Source: Halalkalicoccus paucihalophilus
GTDB taxonomy: Archaea > Halobacteriota > Halobacteria > Halobacteriales > Halalkalicoccaceae
Assembly: GCF_001593955.1 (NCBI RefSeq)
Contig: NZ_LTAZ01000001.1
Coordinates: 1 to 64,000 of the forward strand
Length of the DNA stretch: 64,000 nucleotides
Reading direction: 5' to 3'
In this document: positions 35,890-44,748 of the stretch, in pieces
Position numbering within the stretch: position 1 is the stretch's first letter
Layout of the letters: every line of letters starts with the position of its first letter
Translations under genes and position numbers: made by a program
Notes under the pieces: model-generated
Databases searched by the model: none
Told to the model about the DNA's origin: nothing
What the model saw: the letters and a program-made list of their open reading frames with translations, nothing else

Positions 35890-37173
35890 TTACGACCTCG
35901 TCGAGGCCCGCTCGCGATACTCGATCTCGACGACCACGGCCGTCCCCGTTCGCTCCTCGATCCTCGCGGCGAGGGCCGTCGGGAGGCCGGGGTACGCCTC
36001 GTCTGCGGGCCGACTCAGAACGACCGAAACCTGCCGGTCGCCCGCAGAGAGGTCGCCGTCGGCGAAGCGCGTCTGGACGTCGACGAGTTCGACCCGGTCG
36101 TAGGCGTCCTCGGCGAGGACCTCCTCGACCCCGCGGTTGACCTCGTTCTCGAAGGCGACTTCGCCGCCGATGACGACGCCCAGTCCGGTGAGAAGGACCA
36201 CCAGCGCGGCGAGCAGGACGAGCGGGGCGGAGAACTCGGGCGAGAACCGCTCGCGAAGCGTCAGTTCGGCCCAATCGGCGGGGCGATAGCCGATCCACCA
36301 GAGGACGCCGATGGCTGCGAGCGTAACGAGGGCGGCGTTGACGGCCAGGAGAACGAACGCCCCCAGAGCGACCGACGGGATCCCCCACGCGATCCCGACG
36401 CCGACGGCGGCGGCCGCCGGAATGAGCGCCGCCGCGATCATGACGCCGACGATCGAGATGGGAAACGCGGTCGCCAGCCCGAACGCCGCCGCCCCGCCCG
36501 CCCCGGCGCCGACGACGACCGTCAGCATGCCGGGCGAGATCCGGTGTGTGACCTGCGTCACGGTGTCGACGTCAAGGGAGGCGGGGACGACCGAGGTGAC
36601 ACGGATGAGCCAGCCGAAGACCGCCGCCCCGAGGACCGCGACGACCAGCCCGACCACGAGCGCGCGAAACCCCGTCGTGATCATCTCTCGGTCGTTGAGG
36701 ACGGTCCCGGTGCTCGCGGTCAGGGCCGCGCCCACCTGCGGGGCGATCACCATCGCGCCGACGACGATCGCCGGGGAATCGAGCAGCAAACCGGCGGTCG
36801 CGACGATCGCGCTGATCAGCGTCAACCCGTAGTAGGTCCGCGGATCGGGCGTCATGCCGTCGGCACGCGCACGGATCTCGGCGCGGTCGATGGTGTCGCC
36901 CTCCTCGGCGAAGCGCTCCTCGAGTTCGGCGAAGTTCCGCGTCGTCGCGGTCTCGGCGCTGGTGACGACGGTGTAGTCCTCGTCGAGGCCGGCATCGCGC
37001 AGGTCGTCCATGACTACCTCGACGGCGGGCGTCGGCAGCGGGAACTCGACGAGGACGGCCCCGTCTCCGTTGCTGTCCTCGGCTGTCACGACGTAATCGA
37101 TCCCGCGCTCGTCGAGCGCGTCGAGCCACTCCTCGCGGTGGGCCTCGGAAACGAGCACCCGAACCAGTCGCAT
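35890..37173 (-). CDS. DUF389 / TIGR00341-type membrane protein
   Basis: The 427-residue protein has an N-terminal soluble part of about 130 residues (MRLVRVLVSEAHREEWLDAL, VVTSAETATTRNFAELEE). Then come five or six spans with the DUF389 signature (TYYGLTLISAIVATAGLLLDSPAIVVGAMVIAPQVG, split here), and a soluble C-terminal domain of about 90 residues. The function of the family is unknown. The ATG at 37173 is chosen because the longer frame crosses an AT-rich promoter-like region. It is first of three genes on this strand. Confidence 0.88.
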   Translation of the reverse strand: MRLVRVLVSEAHREEWLDALDERGIDYVVTAEDSNGDGAVLVEFPLPTPAVEVVMDDLRDAGLDEDYTVVTSAETATTRNFAELEERFAEEGDTIDRAEIRARADGMTPDPRTYYGLTLISAIVATAGLLLDSPAIVVGAMVIAPQVGAALTASTGTVLNDREMITTGFRALVVGLVVAVLGAAVFGWLIRVTSVVPASLDVDTVTQVTHRISPGMLTVVVGAGAGGAAAFGLATAFPISIVGVMIAAALIPAAAAVGVGIAWGIPSVALGAFVLLAVNAALVTLAAIGVLWWIGYRPADWAELTLRERFSPEFSAPLVLLAALVVLLTGLGVVIGGEVAFENEVNRGVEEVLAEDAYDRVELVDVQTRFADGDLSAGDRQVSVVLSRPADEAYPGLPTALAARIEERTGTAVVVEIEYRERASTRS

Positions 37174-37355
37174 ACACGCCCTGTAGACAGCAGCTACATA
37201 ATACCCGATAGAATCGTCGCCGCGATCGTCGGTTTCGGCCGTAAAGGATGTTCGCGAATAGACGACTACTGTTAGTGGTCGACGACATCCGCCCCAGAAC
37301 TGGTAGCCGGCGGAGGGAATCTTTTTGACGGGGAAGACCAATATCGTGAACGAAC

Positions 37356-38924
37356 ATGACGAACCTTGTCACGGAGGTAGGGGCGGTAGCCGAGCAGACG
37401 CCCGATGGGACGGCGATCGGCTACGAGGGCCGGGAGATCTCCTACGGGGAGTTCTGGGCACGGACTGGGGGCTTTGCGGCCGCCCTCGACGAACGGGGGA
37501 TCGGGGCCGACGACCGGGTCGGGGTGTACCTGCCGAACCTCCCGCAGTTCCCCGTCGCCTTCCACGGTATCCTGAGAGCGGGCGGCGTGGTCGTCCCGAT
37601 GAACCCCCAGTACAAGGCCCGCGAGATCGGCCACCTGCTCGCCGACAGCGGGGCGAAGGCGGTCGTCACGCTGTCGGATCTCGTCCCGTTCGTCGAGGAA
37701 GTCCGCGAGGAAACCGACGTCGAGACGGTCGTCTCCGTTGGAGGGGGAGCCGAGGGCGCGATTCCCTTCGGGGAGTTCCTCGCCGACGAAGAGTTCGATG
37801 TGGCCCAGCGGGCGGACGACGACGACGCGGTCCAACCCTACACCTCGGGGACGACGGGCCAGCCGAAAGGCGTCCAGCTGACCCACGAGAACCTCGCGAC
37901 CAACGCCGAGGCGTCGGTAGCGGTCATCCCCGACGGGATCCGCGCGGACGACACGATGCTCGGCGTCCTCCCGTTGTTCCACATCTACGGGATGACGGTG
38001 ACGATGAACGCGACGCTCTTTGCCGGTGGCGCGTACTACCCGCGCCCGTCGTGGGACGCGGGGGAGGCGACCTCGCTGATCGAGGAGGAGGAACTCACCC
38101 TGATGCACGGCGTGCCCGCGATGTACAACGACGTCATCAACCAGCCGGACGCCGAGGAGTTCGATCTCTCCTCGCTCCGTCTCGCTGGCGTCGGCGGCGC
38201 GGGCATCCCGATCGAAGTCCTCCGGAGGTTCGAGGAGCTCTACGACGTGACCGTCTGTGAGGGCTACGGGCTGACCGAGACCTCGCCGGTGACACACTTC
38301 AACAGCCCGAACGACCGTCGGGTCGGCTCGATCGGCAAGAGCCTGCCGGGGATCGACTCGCGGGTCGTCACCGAGGACTTTGCGGACGTACCGCCGGTCG
38401 AGCGCGGTCCCGTCGACGAGGAGGCAGTCGACCTCAACGAGATCACCGGCGAACTCGTCATCGCCGGGCCGAACGTGATGAAGGGGTATTACGGCCTGCC
38501 CGAGGCCAACGAGGAGGCCTTCACCGAGGAGGGTGGTAGAAAGTGGTTCCACACCGGCGATATCGGCTATCACGACGAGGACGGCTTTTACTACGTCGTG
38601 GATCGCGAAAAGCACATGATCGTCACCGCGGGCTACAACGTCTACCCGCGCGAGGTCGAGGAGTTGCTGTTCGAACACGAGGCCGTGGCGGACGCCGCCG
38701 TCGTCGGGATCCCCGACGAGCGCCGCGGCGAGACGATCAAAGCATACGTGGTACCGACGTCCGACGCCGACGTGAGCGAGGACGACATCAAGGAGTACTG
38801 CCTATCGAGCCTCGCGGAGTACAAACACCCGCGCGAAGTCGAGTTCGTCGAGGAACTGCCCCGCACCACGACCGGCAAGGTCCAGAAGTTCAAACTCGAA
38901 GAGCGGGAAGTCGAGGCCGAGTGA
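37356..38924 (+). CDS. Acyl-CoA ligase (AMP-forming)
   Basis: The 522-residue protein has the ANL-superfamily motifs: the P-loop YTSGTTGQPKGVQLTH (A3), EGYGLTETSPV (A5), WFHTGDIGYHDEDGFYY (A7), and the catalytic Lys in RTTTGKVQKFKL (A10). It activates a carboxylic acid as acyl-AMP and transfers it to CoA. Length and wording fit medium- or long-chain fatty acyl-CoA ligases. It is the first gene of the acyl-CoA island and could supply CoA esters to all enzymes from 39.9 to 48.4 kb. It ends one base from a convergent hydrolase gene. Confidence 0.93.
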   Translation: MTNLVTEVGAVAEQTPDGTAIGYEGREISYGEFWARTGGFAAALDERGIGADDRVGVYLPNLPQFPVAFHGILRAGGVVVPMNPQYKAREIGHLLADSGAKAVVTLSDLVPFVEEVREETDVETVVSVGGGAEGAIPFGEFLADEEFDVAQRADDDDAVQPYTSGTTGQPKGVQLTHENLATNAEASVAVIPDGIRADDTMLGVLPLFHIYGMTVTMNATLFAGGAYYPRPSWDAGEATSLIEEEELTLMHGVPAMYNDVINQPDAEEFDLSSLRLAGVGGAGIPIEVLRRFEELYDVTVCEGYGLTETSPVTHFNSPNDRRVGSIGKSLPGIDSRVVTEDFADVPPVERGPVDEEAVDLNEITGELVIAGPNVMKGYYGLPEANEEAFTEEGGRKWFHTGDIGYHDEDGFYYVVDREKHMIVTAGYNVYPREVEELLFEHEAVADAAVVGIPDERRGETIKAYVVPTSDADVSEDDIKEYCLSSLAEYKHPREVEFVEELPRTTTGKVQKFKLEEREVEAE

Positions 38925-38925
38925 A

Positions 38926-39885
38926 TCAGGAAAGAGAAATCAGCGTTTCGAGGTTCGGTTTCGAGGTGAGGACGTACTGTTTTCCGTCGCGTTCGACCGC
39001 ACCGGCGCGTTCGAGGTGATCGAGGTGGGCGTAGGCCTCGCCGGGACCGTGCATGACGTGGATCCCCTCCAGACCGCCGAACAGTTCGGCACTCACCGTC
39101 CAGGCGTCGGCGGGACCGTCTTCGAGCACCGCCAACACGCGTTCGGTGCGCTCGCGGTGGTGGGACACGATGTAGCGTGCGCGCTCGGTCGGCTCCTCGA
39201 TGGCGTCGCGGTGGCCCGGCCAGACCCGCTCGAAGTCGCGCTCGATCAGGGTCCGAAGCGAGTCGAGGTATCTTTCGAGGGGTGCCTCGACCCGGACGTC
39301 CGCGCCGCCGACGTTCGGGGTGTAAACAGGGAGGATCGTATCGCCGACGAACGCTTCGCTCCCCTCGAAGACGAAACAACAGAGTCCGGCGGCGTGGCCC
39401 GGCGTGTGCAGCACTTCGAGGACCATCTCGCCGGTCTCGATCCGGTCGCCGCCCTCGATTGCGGTGACCTCGGCGGGCTCGCCCATGATCTCCTGATGGC
39501 TATCGAGGAAGGCGAGCAGTTCCTCGCGCTCGGCATCGGGAATTCCCCACTCGACGAACAGCTCACGGCGCCGCTCGTCGAGATCGGCGAGTGCCTCGGC
39601 ACGCTGTTCGATCAGTGGGGCGTCGGCGGCGTGGGCGTAGACGGTCGCCCCGCCCGCCCGCTGGATCTCGCCGGCGAGGCCGGCGTGATCGGGGTGAAAG
39701 TGCGTGAGGACGACCTGCTCGATGTCGGAGAACTCGTAGCCGTACTCGGCGAGCCCCTCGCGGAGCTGCGTTCGGGTTCGGTCGGTCGCGATCCCGGTAT
39801 CGAGAAGCGTCAGGGGCTCGCCCTCCATGAGATAGACCGTGTTGCGTCCCTCGAACTCCTCGTTGCCGAGCGCGATCGCGTGCAT
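38926..39885 (-). CDS. Metallo-beta-lactamase fold hydrolase with C-terminal winged helix
   Basis: The 319-residue protein has the zinc motif THFHPDHAG, then LHTPGHAAGLCCF, FVGDTILPV and VWPGHRDAI, with a C-terminal winged-helix-like domain (RVLAVLEDGPADAWTVSAEL, AYAHLDHLERAGAVE). This layout matches LACTB2-like or glyoxalase II-like hydrolases. Given its place between acyl-CoA enzymes, a thioesterase role is possible. It diverges from the acyl-CoA dehydrogenase downstream. Confidence 0.87.
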   Translation of the reverse strand: MHAIALGNEEFEGRNTVYLMEGEPLTLLDTGIATDRTRTQLREGLAEYGYEFSDIEQVVLTHFHPDHAGLAGEIQRAGGATVYAHAADAPLIEQRAEALADLDERRRELFVEWGIPDAEREELLAFLDSHQEIMGEPAEVTAIEGGDRIETGEMVLEVLHTPGHAAGLCCFVFEGSEAFVGDTILPVYTPNVGGADVRVEAPLERYLDSLRTLIERDFERVWPGHRDAIEEPTERARYIVSHHRERTERVLAVLEDGPADAWTVSAELFGGLEGIHVMHGPGEAYAHLDHLERAGAVERDGKQYVLTSKPNLETLISLS

Positions 39886-39962
39886 ACCCCTTCCACGACC
39901 GCACCGGTATTAAACGGGGGCGTTCCGACCGGCCTATTGGTTAACGAATTTCGGTATAGTGG

Positions 39963-39998
39963 CAAAGATATTTTACAGTGGAATCCGACTCGCCGGTA
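39963..39998 (+). promoter_or_regulatory. Leaderless promoter of the acyl-CoA dehydrogenase
   Basis: ATATTTTA at 39968-39975 is centred 27 bases before the ATG at 39998 with an A/G-rich BRE-like stretch ahead. This predicts transcription starting at the first base of the start codon. Confidence 0.5.
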
Positions 39999-41137
39999 TG
40001 GCATTCACCCTGTCCCAGGAACACCGGGCGATCCGCGATGCGGTCCGGGAGTTCGGCGAGAACGAGATCGCGCCGGTCGCACGCGAACACGACGAACGAA
40101 AGGAGTACCCTCACGACCTGATCGAGGAGGCCGCCCGCTACGACCTGGTCGCGCCCAACATACCCGAAAAATACGGCGGACCGGGGATGGACACCCTTTC
40201 GAGTACGATCGTCACCGAGGAACTCTGGCGTGCGGATCCGGGCATCGGGAGCGCGATCGGCTCGCGGGGCTTCGGCTCGAACATGATCCTCGAGTTCGGC
40301 GACGAGTGGATGAAAGACGAGTGGCTCACCCGGATCGCGAGCGGTGACTCCGCGTGTGCGAGCGCTATCTCCGAGCCCGCCCACGGGAGCAACGTCGCGG
40401 GGATGGAGACGCGTGCACAGCAGGACGGCGACGAGTGGGTGATCAATGGCAACAAGATGTGGATCACCAACGGCACGGTCGCGGACGTCGCGGTCGTGAT
40501 GGCGAAAACAGATCCCGACGCCGGCAAACGCGGGATCACCGCCTTCCTCGTGCCCACCGATACTGATGGGTTCAGCGCCGAGAAGATCGACAACAAGCTC
40601 GGGATCCGCGCCTCGGATCTCGCCGAACTGATCCTCGACGAGGTGCGGGTCCCCGAGGAGAACGTCATCGGGGAGGTCGACGAGGGCTTTTACCAGTTGA
40701 TGAACTTCTTCAGTTCCGGGCGGGTCAGCGTCGCTTCCCAAGCGGTGGGTGCGGCACAGGGCGCACTCGACGCCGCACTCGAGTACGCGGGCGAACGCGA
40801 ACAGTTCGATCAGAAGATCGCGGAGTTCCAGGCGATCCAGCACAAGCTCGCGGAGATGGCCACGAACGTCGAGGCCGCCCGGTCGCTGACCTACCGTGCG
40901 GCGAGCGAGGTCACCGACGGCGACCAGCGCACGGCCATGAAGTTCGCGAGCATGGCGAAACTGTTCGCGAGCGAGCACGCCGTCGACGTGGCCGACGAGT
41001 CGATCCAGGTCCACGGCGGGGCGGGCTACGTCACCGACCACGCCGCCGAGCGCTACTATCGGGACGCCCGGATCACCAAGATCTACGAGGGGACCAGCGA
41101 GATCCAGAAGAACATCATCGCCGACCAGTTGTTATAA
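39998..41137 (+). CDS. Acyl-CoA dehydrogenase
   Basis: The 379-residue protein has the family motifs: N-terminal FTLSQEHRAIRDAVREFGE, SAISEPAHGSNVAGME (FAD site), NGNKMWITNG (shortened), GRVSVASQAVGAAQGALDAA, REQFDQKIAEFQAIQHKLAEM and the C-terminal ARITKIYEGTSEIQKNIIA. The catalytic base position in this region is Glu (YEGTSE). It oxidises acyl-CoA to enoyl-CoA and passes electrons to the electron transfer flavoprotein. ATG 39998 is chosen over an upstream start because a TATA box lies 27 bases ahead. Confidence 0.94.
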   Translation: MAFTLSQEHRAIRDAVREFGENEIAPVAREHDERKEYPHDLIEEAARYDLVAPNIPEKYGGPGMDTLSSTIVTEELWRADPGIGSAIGSRGFGSNMILEFGDEWMKDEWLTRIASGDSACASAISEPAHGSNVAGMETRAQQDGDEWVINGNKMWITNGTVADVAVVMAKTDPDAGKRGITAFLVPTDTDGFSAEKIDNKLGIRASDLAELILDEVRVPEENVIGEVDEGFYQLMNFFSSGRVSVASQAVGAAQGALDAALEYAGEREQFDQKIAEFQAIQHKLAEMATNVEAARSLTYRAASEVTDGDQRTAMKFASMAKLFASEHAVDVADESIQVHGGAGYVTDHAAERYYRDARITKIYEGTSEIQKNIIADQLL

Positions 41138-41175
41138 CCGAAAGGACCAGTATTCGAGGCGAGAGATCCACGATC

Positions 41176-41694
41176 ATGCCCGAAAACCCGCCCGATTGGG
41201 AGTTCAAGGAACGCGACATCGTCATCCTCAGAGAGCTGTCGTCGAACCCACAGATATCCTCGCGAAAGCTCACCGAAATCCTCGATGAAGAGTACGACAT
41301 CGACGTCTCGCACGTGACCGTCAGCGAGTCGATCCGAAAGATGCGCCAGCAGGGCGTCTTTCGCGAGGCGATCGTCCCCAACGAGGAGTACTTCATCTTC
41401 GGCCTCTTCGAGTTCCGGTTCAACACCGAGAACTTCGCGGAAGGCTGGCGCGACGCCATGGAGTACATCCGCGACGACCAGCACACCCTCTTCTATTTCC
41501 TTTCGGACGGCGAGTACCAGTGGAAGTCGGTAATGATGTTCCCCGACCGGCGCTCCGAATCACAGTGGATCCACGAGTTCTACAAGGCCCACGGCGCGGT
41601 CATCGACAACATCAGGAATTCGGTGATCCACAACGTCCTGAAGTTCCGGACCGACCCCGAACTCCTGAACGACCTCTCGGAGACGGGCGAGTAG
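41176..41694 (+). CDS. Winged-helix transcriptional regulator (Lrp/AsnC-like)
   Basis: The 172-residue protein has an N-terminal winged helix (ERDIVILRELSSNPQISSRKLTE, HVTVSESIRKMRQQGVFRE). The C-terminal part (YFIFGLFEFRFNTENFAEGWRDAMEYIRDDQHTLF, in full one segment) looks like an effector-sensing domain rather than the classic AsnC fold. It is 38 bases downstream of the acyl-CoA dehydrogenase and on the same strand, so it may sense an acyl-CoA or acid and control the island. The binding site is unknown. Confidence 0.8.
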   Translation: MPENPPDWEFKERDIVILRELSSNPQISSRKLTEILDEEYDIDVSHVTVSESIRKMRQQGVFREAIVPNEEYFIFGLFEFRFNTENFAEGWRDAMEYIRDDQHTLFYFLSDGEYQWKSVMMFPDRRSESQWIHEFYKAHGAVIDNIRNSVIHNVLKFRTDPELLNDLSETGE

Positions 41695-41715
41695 GGTCGG
41701 TTCGGAGCGAGCGTT

Positions 41716-42150
41716 CTACTCGACGAGCGACAGGAGTTCACACGACAGCACCGTTTCGCCCTCCCCGTTCGAAACCGTCGTCCCGTAGCGGACGGTCCCG
41801 CTCGCGGTCGGATGGTCGCGGGGCTCCTTCTCTGTGACTTCGCTTCTCACGGAGATCGTCTCGCCGACGAACACGGGAGACACGAAGCGCAATCGGTCGA
41901 TTCCGTAGAACGCGACGACGTGGGAGGGGCTCTCGCGGGCCTGCCAGAGCAGTCCCGTCGCGATCGAGAAGACGAGCGCGCCATGGGCGATGCGCTCGCC
42001 GAAGCTCGAGTCACGCATTCGCTCAGCGTCCGTATGGAGATGATTGAAGTCGCCGCTCACCCCGGCGAAGTTCGCGAGATCGGCCTCGGTGACCGTCCGG
42101 CCGGCAGTCTCGATGACGTCGCCGACCTCGATCTCGGCAAACCGGGTCAT
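41716..42150 (-). CDS. MaoC-like (R)-specific enoyl-CoA hydratase
   Basis: The 144-residue protein has the hotdog-fold hydratase motif: FAEIEVGDVIETAGRTVTEADL, FAGVSGDFNHLHTDAE (catalytic Asp and His, typical of MaoC/PhaJ) and ERIAHGALVFSIATGLLW. It hydrates enoyl-CoA to (R)-3-hydroxyacyl-CoA. The start ATG overlaps the stop of the preceding thioesterase gene (ATGA), so it is third in the dehydrogenase-thioesterase-MaoC operon. It converges with the regulator gene. Confidence 0.9.
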   Translation of the reverse strand: MTRFAEIEVGDVIETAGRTVTEADLANFAGVSGDFNHLHTDAERMRDSSFGERIAHGALVFSIATGLLWQARESPSHVVAFYGIDRLRFVSPVFVGETISVRSEVTEKEPRDHPTASGTVRYGTTVSNGEGETVLSCELLSLVE

Positions 42151-42569
42151 GACTCGCGGAACAGCCGGTAGGTGGTTCGTCCGACGGCGACGGTTTCGGT
42201 GTCGCTCTCGACGGTCACGTCGGTGACGCCCGTCGTCCCGCCCGCCCGGAGCACCTCGGCATCGACCGTTAGTGCCCCCGTCGCCGGGCGCAGATAGGAC
42301 ACGTCGAGGTCGGTCGTCACGAGGCGGGCGTCGGCAGGCTTTTCGAAGGTGGTTCGGAGGGCGAAGCCGCTCGCGGTGTCGATCAGCGTCGCGGCGATCC
42401 CGCCGTGGACCGACCTGCCGGGACCGGGGTTGCGCAGTTCCTCCGTCTCGGGAACGCTCATTCGAACGCGCCCTTCCTCGATCAAGTCGAGACACAGACC
42501 GAGCCACGAGAGATAGCCGTGCTCGTCGATGAACGACTGCAATCCGGCGGTGTCGAGGTCGCTCGACAC
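42147..42569 (-). CDS. PaaI-type acyl-CoA thioesterase
   Basis: The 140-residue protein has the hotdog-fold thioesterase signature: PGPGRSVHGGIAATLIDTASGFA, TTDLDVSYLRPATGALTVDA. The VHGG...D pattern is that of PaaI-type enzymes, which hydrolyse acyl- or phenylacetyl-CoA esters. I use the GTG at 42569, which follows the stop of the upstream dehydrogenase by one base. Longer starts would run inside that gene. It overlaps the MaoC gene by four bases. Confidence 0.88.
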   Translation of the reverse strand: MSSDLDTAGLQSFIDEHGYLSWLGLCLDLIEEGRVRMSVPETEELRNPGPGRSVHGGIAATLIDTASGFALRTTFEKPADARLVTTDLDVSYLRPATGALTVDAEVLRAGGTTGVTDVTVESDTETVAVGRTTYRLFRES

Positions 42570-42570
42570 G

Positions 42571-44511
42571 TCACTCGCCCCGGAACTCCGGTTCGCGGTC
42601 CTCACTGAAGGCGGCGGTACCCTCGGCGACGTCCTCCGTTCCCAAGAGCAGGCCAAAGGCCTGTGACTCCATTTCGAGGCCCGTCTCGAAGTCCGCGTCG
42701 CGCCCCCGGTTCATCACCCGTTTCGCCTTCCGCAGGGCGATCGGCGGACCGCTCGTGAGATCCGAGACGAACTCCTCGACTATCTCCTCGAAATCGCTCT
42801 CCGAAACGGCGCGATTGATCAGCCCCCACTCTGCTGCGCGCTCGGCGCCGATGTGGTCGCCCCGGAAGATCAGTTCCTTCGCGCGGGCGTCCGGAAGCAT
42901 TCTGATGGCGCGCTGGGTGCCGCCGCCGCCCGGAATCAGCCCGAGATCGATCTCGGGAAAGCCGAAGTTCGAGCCCTCCGTAGCGATCCGCAGATCACAG
43001 GCCAGCGCGAGTTCGAATCCACCACCCAAACAGTAGCCGTCGATCTTCGCGAGCGTGGGTCGGGGGAACTCGGCGACGTGCTTGTGGACCGGCGTGACCT
43101 CCTTTTCGTGGGGTTCGATACCCGCAAAGCCGGTGATGTCCGCCCCGGCACAGAACGCCCGGTCGCCAGCCCCCTCGAAGGTGACCGCCCGAACCTCGTC
43201 GAGGTCGGCGTCGTCGAGCGCGTGGACGATCTCGCCGGCCATCTCCTGACTGAGGGCGTTGAGTCGCTCGGGCCGGTCGAGGGTGATCTCGAGTAGACCC
43301 TCCTCGAGTGTCGTCTCGATGGTCGCGTACTCGCGCTCGTCGCCATATTCGTAAAACCCCGCGCCCGCCGCCTTCCCGGTCCGACCCGATTCGACCAGTT
43401 CTCGCAGGTGGTCGGCGGGTTCGTAGCGCTGTGCGCCGGACTCCTCGTGCAGGCTCTCGAGTTTTTCGAGTACTCGATCCAGCCCGAGGTCGTCGGCCCG
43501 CCGGCAGGGCCCTTCGGGGAAGCCCGCGCCGAGTCTGAGCCCGGTGTCGATCGCCTCGGGGGTCGCGACGTCGTTTCCGATCAGTTTGGCAGCCTCGTTG
43601 ATCATCCTCGCCTCGATCCGGAGCGTATCGACACTCTCGCCCTGACCGCGTTCGTAGTCCGCACCCTCGCCGGATTCGTAGTCGTAGTAGCCTTTCCCGG
43701 TTTTCCGACCGAGTTCCTCGGCCTCGATCTTCTCCTCCACAATGGGTGGAACCTCCTTGCCCGCCTCCTTACGGACGTGATAGCCGACATCGATCCCGGT
43801 CAGGTCTCCGAGTTCGAACGGCCCCATCGGGTAGCCCCTCTGAAAGACCATGGCAGCATCGACCTCGCGGATCTCGTAGAGCCCCTCCGAGACCATCCAC
43901 CCGGCCTCGTCGCCGAAGGGTCCCAACACGCTGTTGACGACGAAGCCGTTGACGTCCTTGCGGACGTAGATCGGGGTCTTGCCGAGCGACTCGACGAACG
44001 CATGGCAGGTCTCCGCGGTCTCGTCGCTCGTCCCAGCCCCGTAAATGACCTCAACGAGGTCCATCTTGACGGGCGGATTGAAGAAGTGGGTCCCACAGAC
44101 CCGTTCTGGGTGCGCGGTCGCGCTCGCGATCTCGGTGATCGACAGCGAGGAGGTGTTCGTCGCGAGGATCGCGTCGTCGGTATACTCGTCGAGCTCCGCG
44201 AAGATATCGCGTTTGAGCGCCATGCGCTCGGGTGCGGCCTCGATAATCAGATCGGCCCCGACGACGGCGGCTTCGAGATCGACTTCGAGATCGATCCGCG
44301 AAAGCACCGCCTCGGGTGGCTCCTCGAGGTGCCCCTTCTCGGCGAGCTTTTCGAGGCTCCACTCGATCGAGCCGTAGCCGTCGTCGACGAGCTCCCGCTT
44401 GATGTCGCGCATCGTCACGTCGTAGCCCGCGAGAGCGATCACCTCCGTGATCCCGTGGCCCATGTTCCCCGCACCGAGCACCGTCACGCGCTCTATCTCC
44501 TCGACGGTCAT
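42571..44511 (-). CDS. 3-hydroxyacyl-CoA dehydrogenase / enoyl-CoA hydratase fusion
   Basis: The protein (646 residues from ATG 44511; 653 from ATG 44532) has the dehydrogenase half first: NAD motif VLGAGNMGHGITEVIALAG, THFFNPPVKMDLVEVI, then a C-terminal dehydrogenase block around residues 180-390. The hydratase half starts near 395 (LNALSQEMAGEIVHALDD, GAGDRAFCAGADITGFAG, with catalytic Glu motifs IDLGLIPGGGGTQRAIR). The order is opposite to bacterial FadB and normal for archaea. It carries out hydration and (S)-3-hydroxyacyl oxidation in beta-oxidation. A TATA-like CTATAA on the minus strand near 44568 gives a start site near 44541, so both start codons are possible. Confidence 0.93.
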   Translation of the reverse strand: MTVEEIERVTVLGAGNMGHGITEVIALAGYDVTMRDIKRELVDDGYGSIEWSLEKLAEKGHLEEPPEAVLSRIDLEVDLEAAVVGADLIIEAAPERMALKRDIFAELDEYTDDAILATNTSSLSITEIASATAHPERVCGTHFFNPPVKMDLVEVIYGAGTSDETAETCHAFVESLGKTPIYVRKDVNGFVVNSVLGPFGDEAGWMVSEGLYEIREVDAAMVFQRGYPMGPFELGDLTGIDVGYHVRKEAGKEVPPIVEEKIEAEELGRKTGKGYYDYESGEGADYERGQGESVDTLRIEARMINEAAKLIGNDVATPEAIDTGLRLGAGFPEGPCRRADDLGLDRVLEKLESLHEESGAQRYEPADHLRELVESGRTGKAAGAGFYEYGDEREYATIETTLEEGLLEITLDRPERLNALSQEMAGEIVHALDDADLDEVRAVTFEGAGDRAFCAGADITGFAGIEPHEKEVTPVHKHVAEFPRPTLAKIDGYCLGGGFELALACDLRIATEGSNFGFPEIDLGLIPGGGGTQRAIRMLPDARAKELIFRGDHIGAERAAEWGLINRAVSESDFEEIVEEFVSDLTSGPPIALRKAKRVMNRGRDADFETGLEMESQAFGLLLGTEDVAEGTAAFSEDREPEFRGE

Positions 44512-44532
44512 GGTCCCGGATCCGGCGACCAT

Positions 44533-44748
44533 CGCCTTAACTCCACCGGCAGTGGTTATCGACGTTATAGTAATCAGCGAGTTTAGATACCACCGGTGTT
44601 TGTAAATCCGTATTTAGTAGTATTTGGTAATCATGCCAACGACTGGATTGATTGCAGCACTGTCGCGCGAGGCCGTTGAGCCGGACATAATGAGGGATAT
44701 TTGATAAATATAATAATTTTTATTACTGTAATTAAATAAGTACGTCCA
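44533..44748. promoter_or_regulatory. AT-rich divergent promoter region
   Basis: This 216-base gap separates the fusion gene and the histidine kinase. The right half (44695-44746) is unusually AT-rich; TTATTA about 27 bases before the kinase ATG at 44749 fits a leaderless start. On the minus strand CTATAA near 44568 serves the fusion gene. A 23-codon open frame at 44633-44704 is present but lacks independent support. Confidence 0.45.

Noticed and set aside
35797..37275. 492-codon plus-strand frame opposite DUF389
   Set aside because: Arg/Asp-rich shadow of a membrane protein gene.
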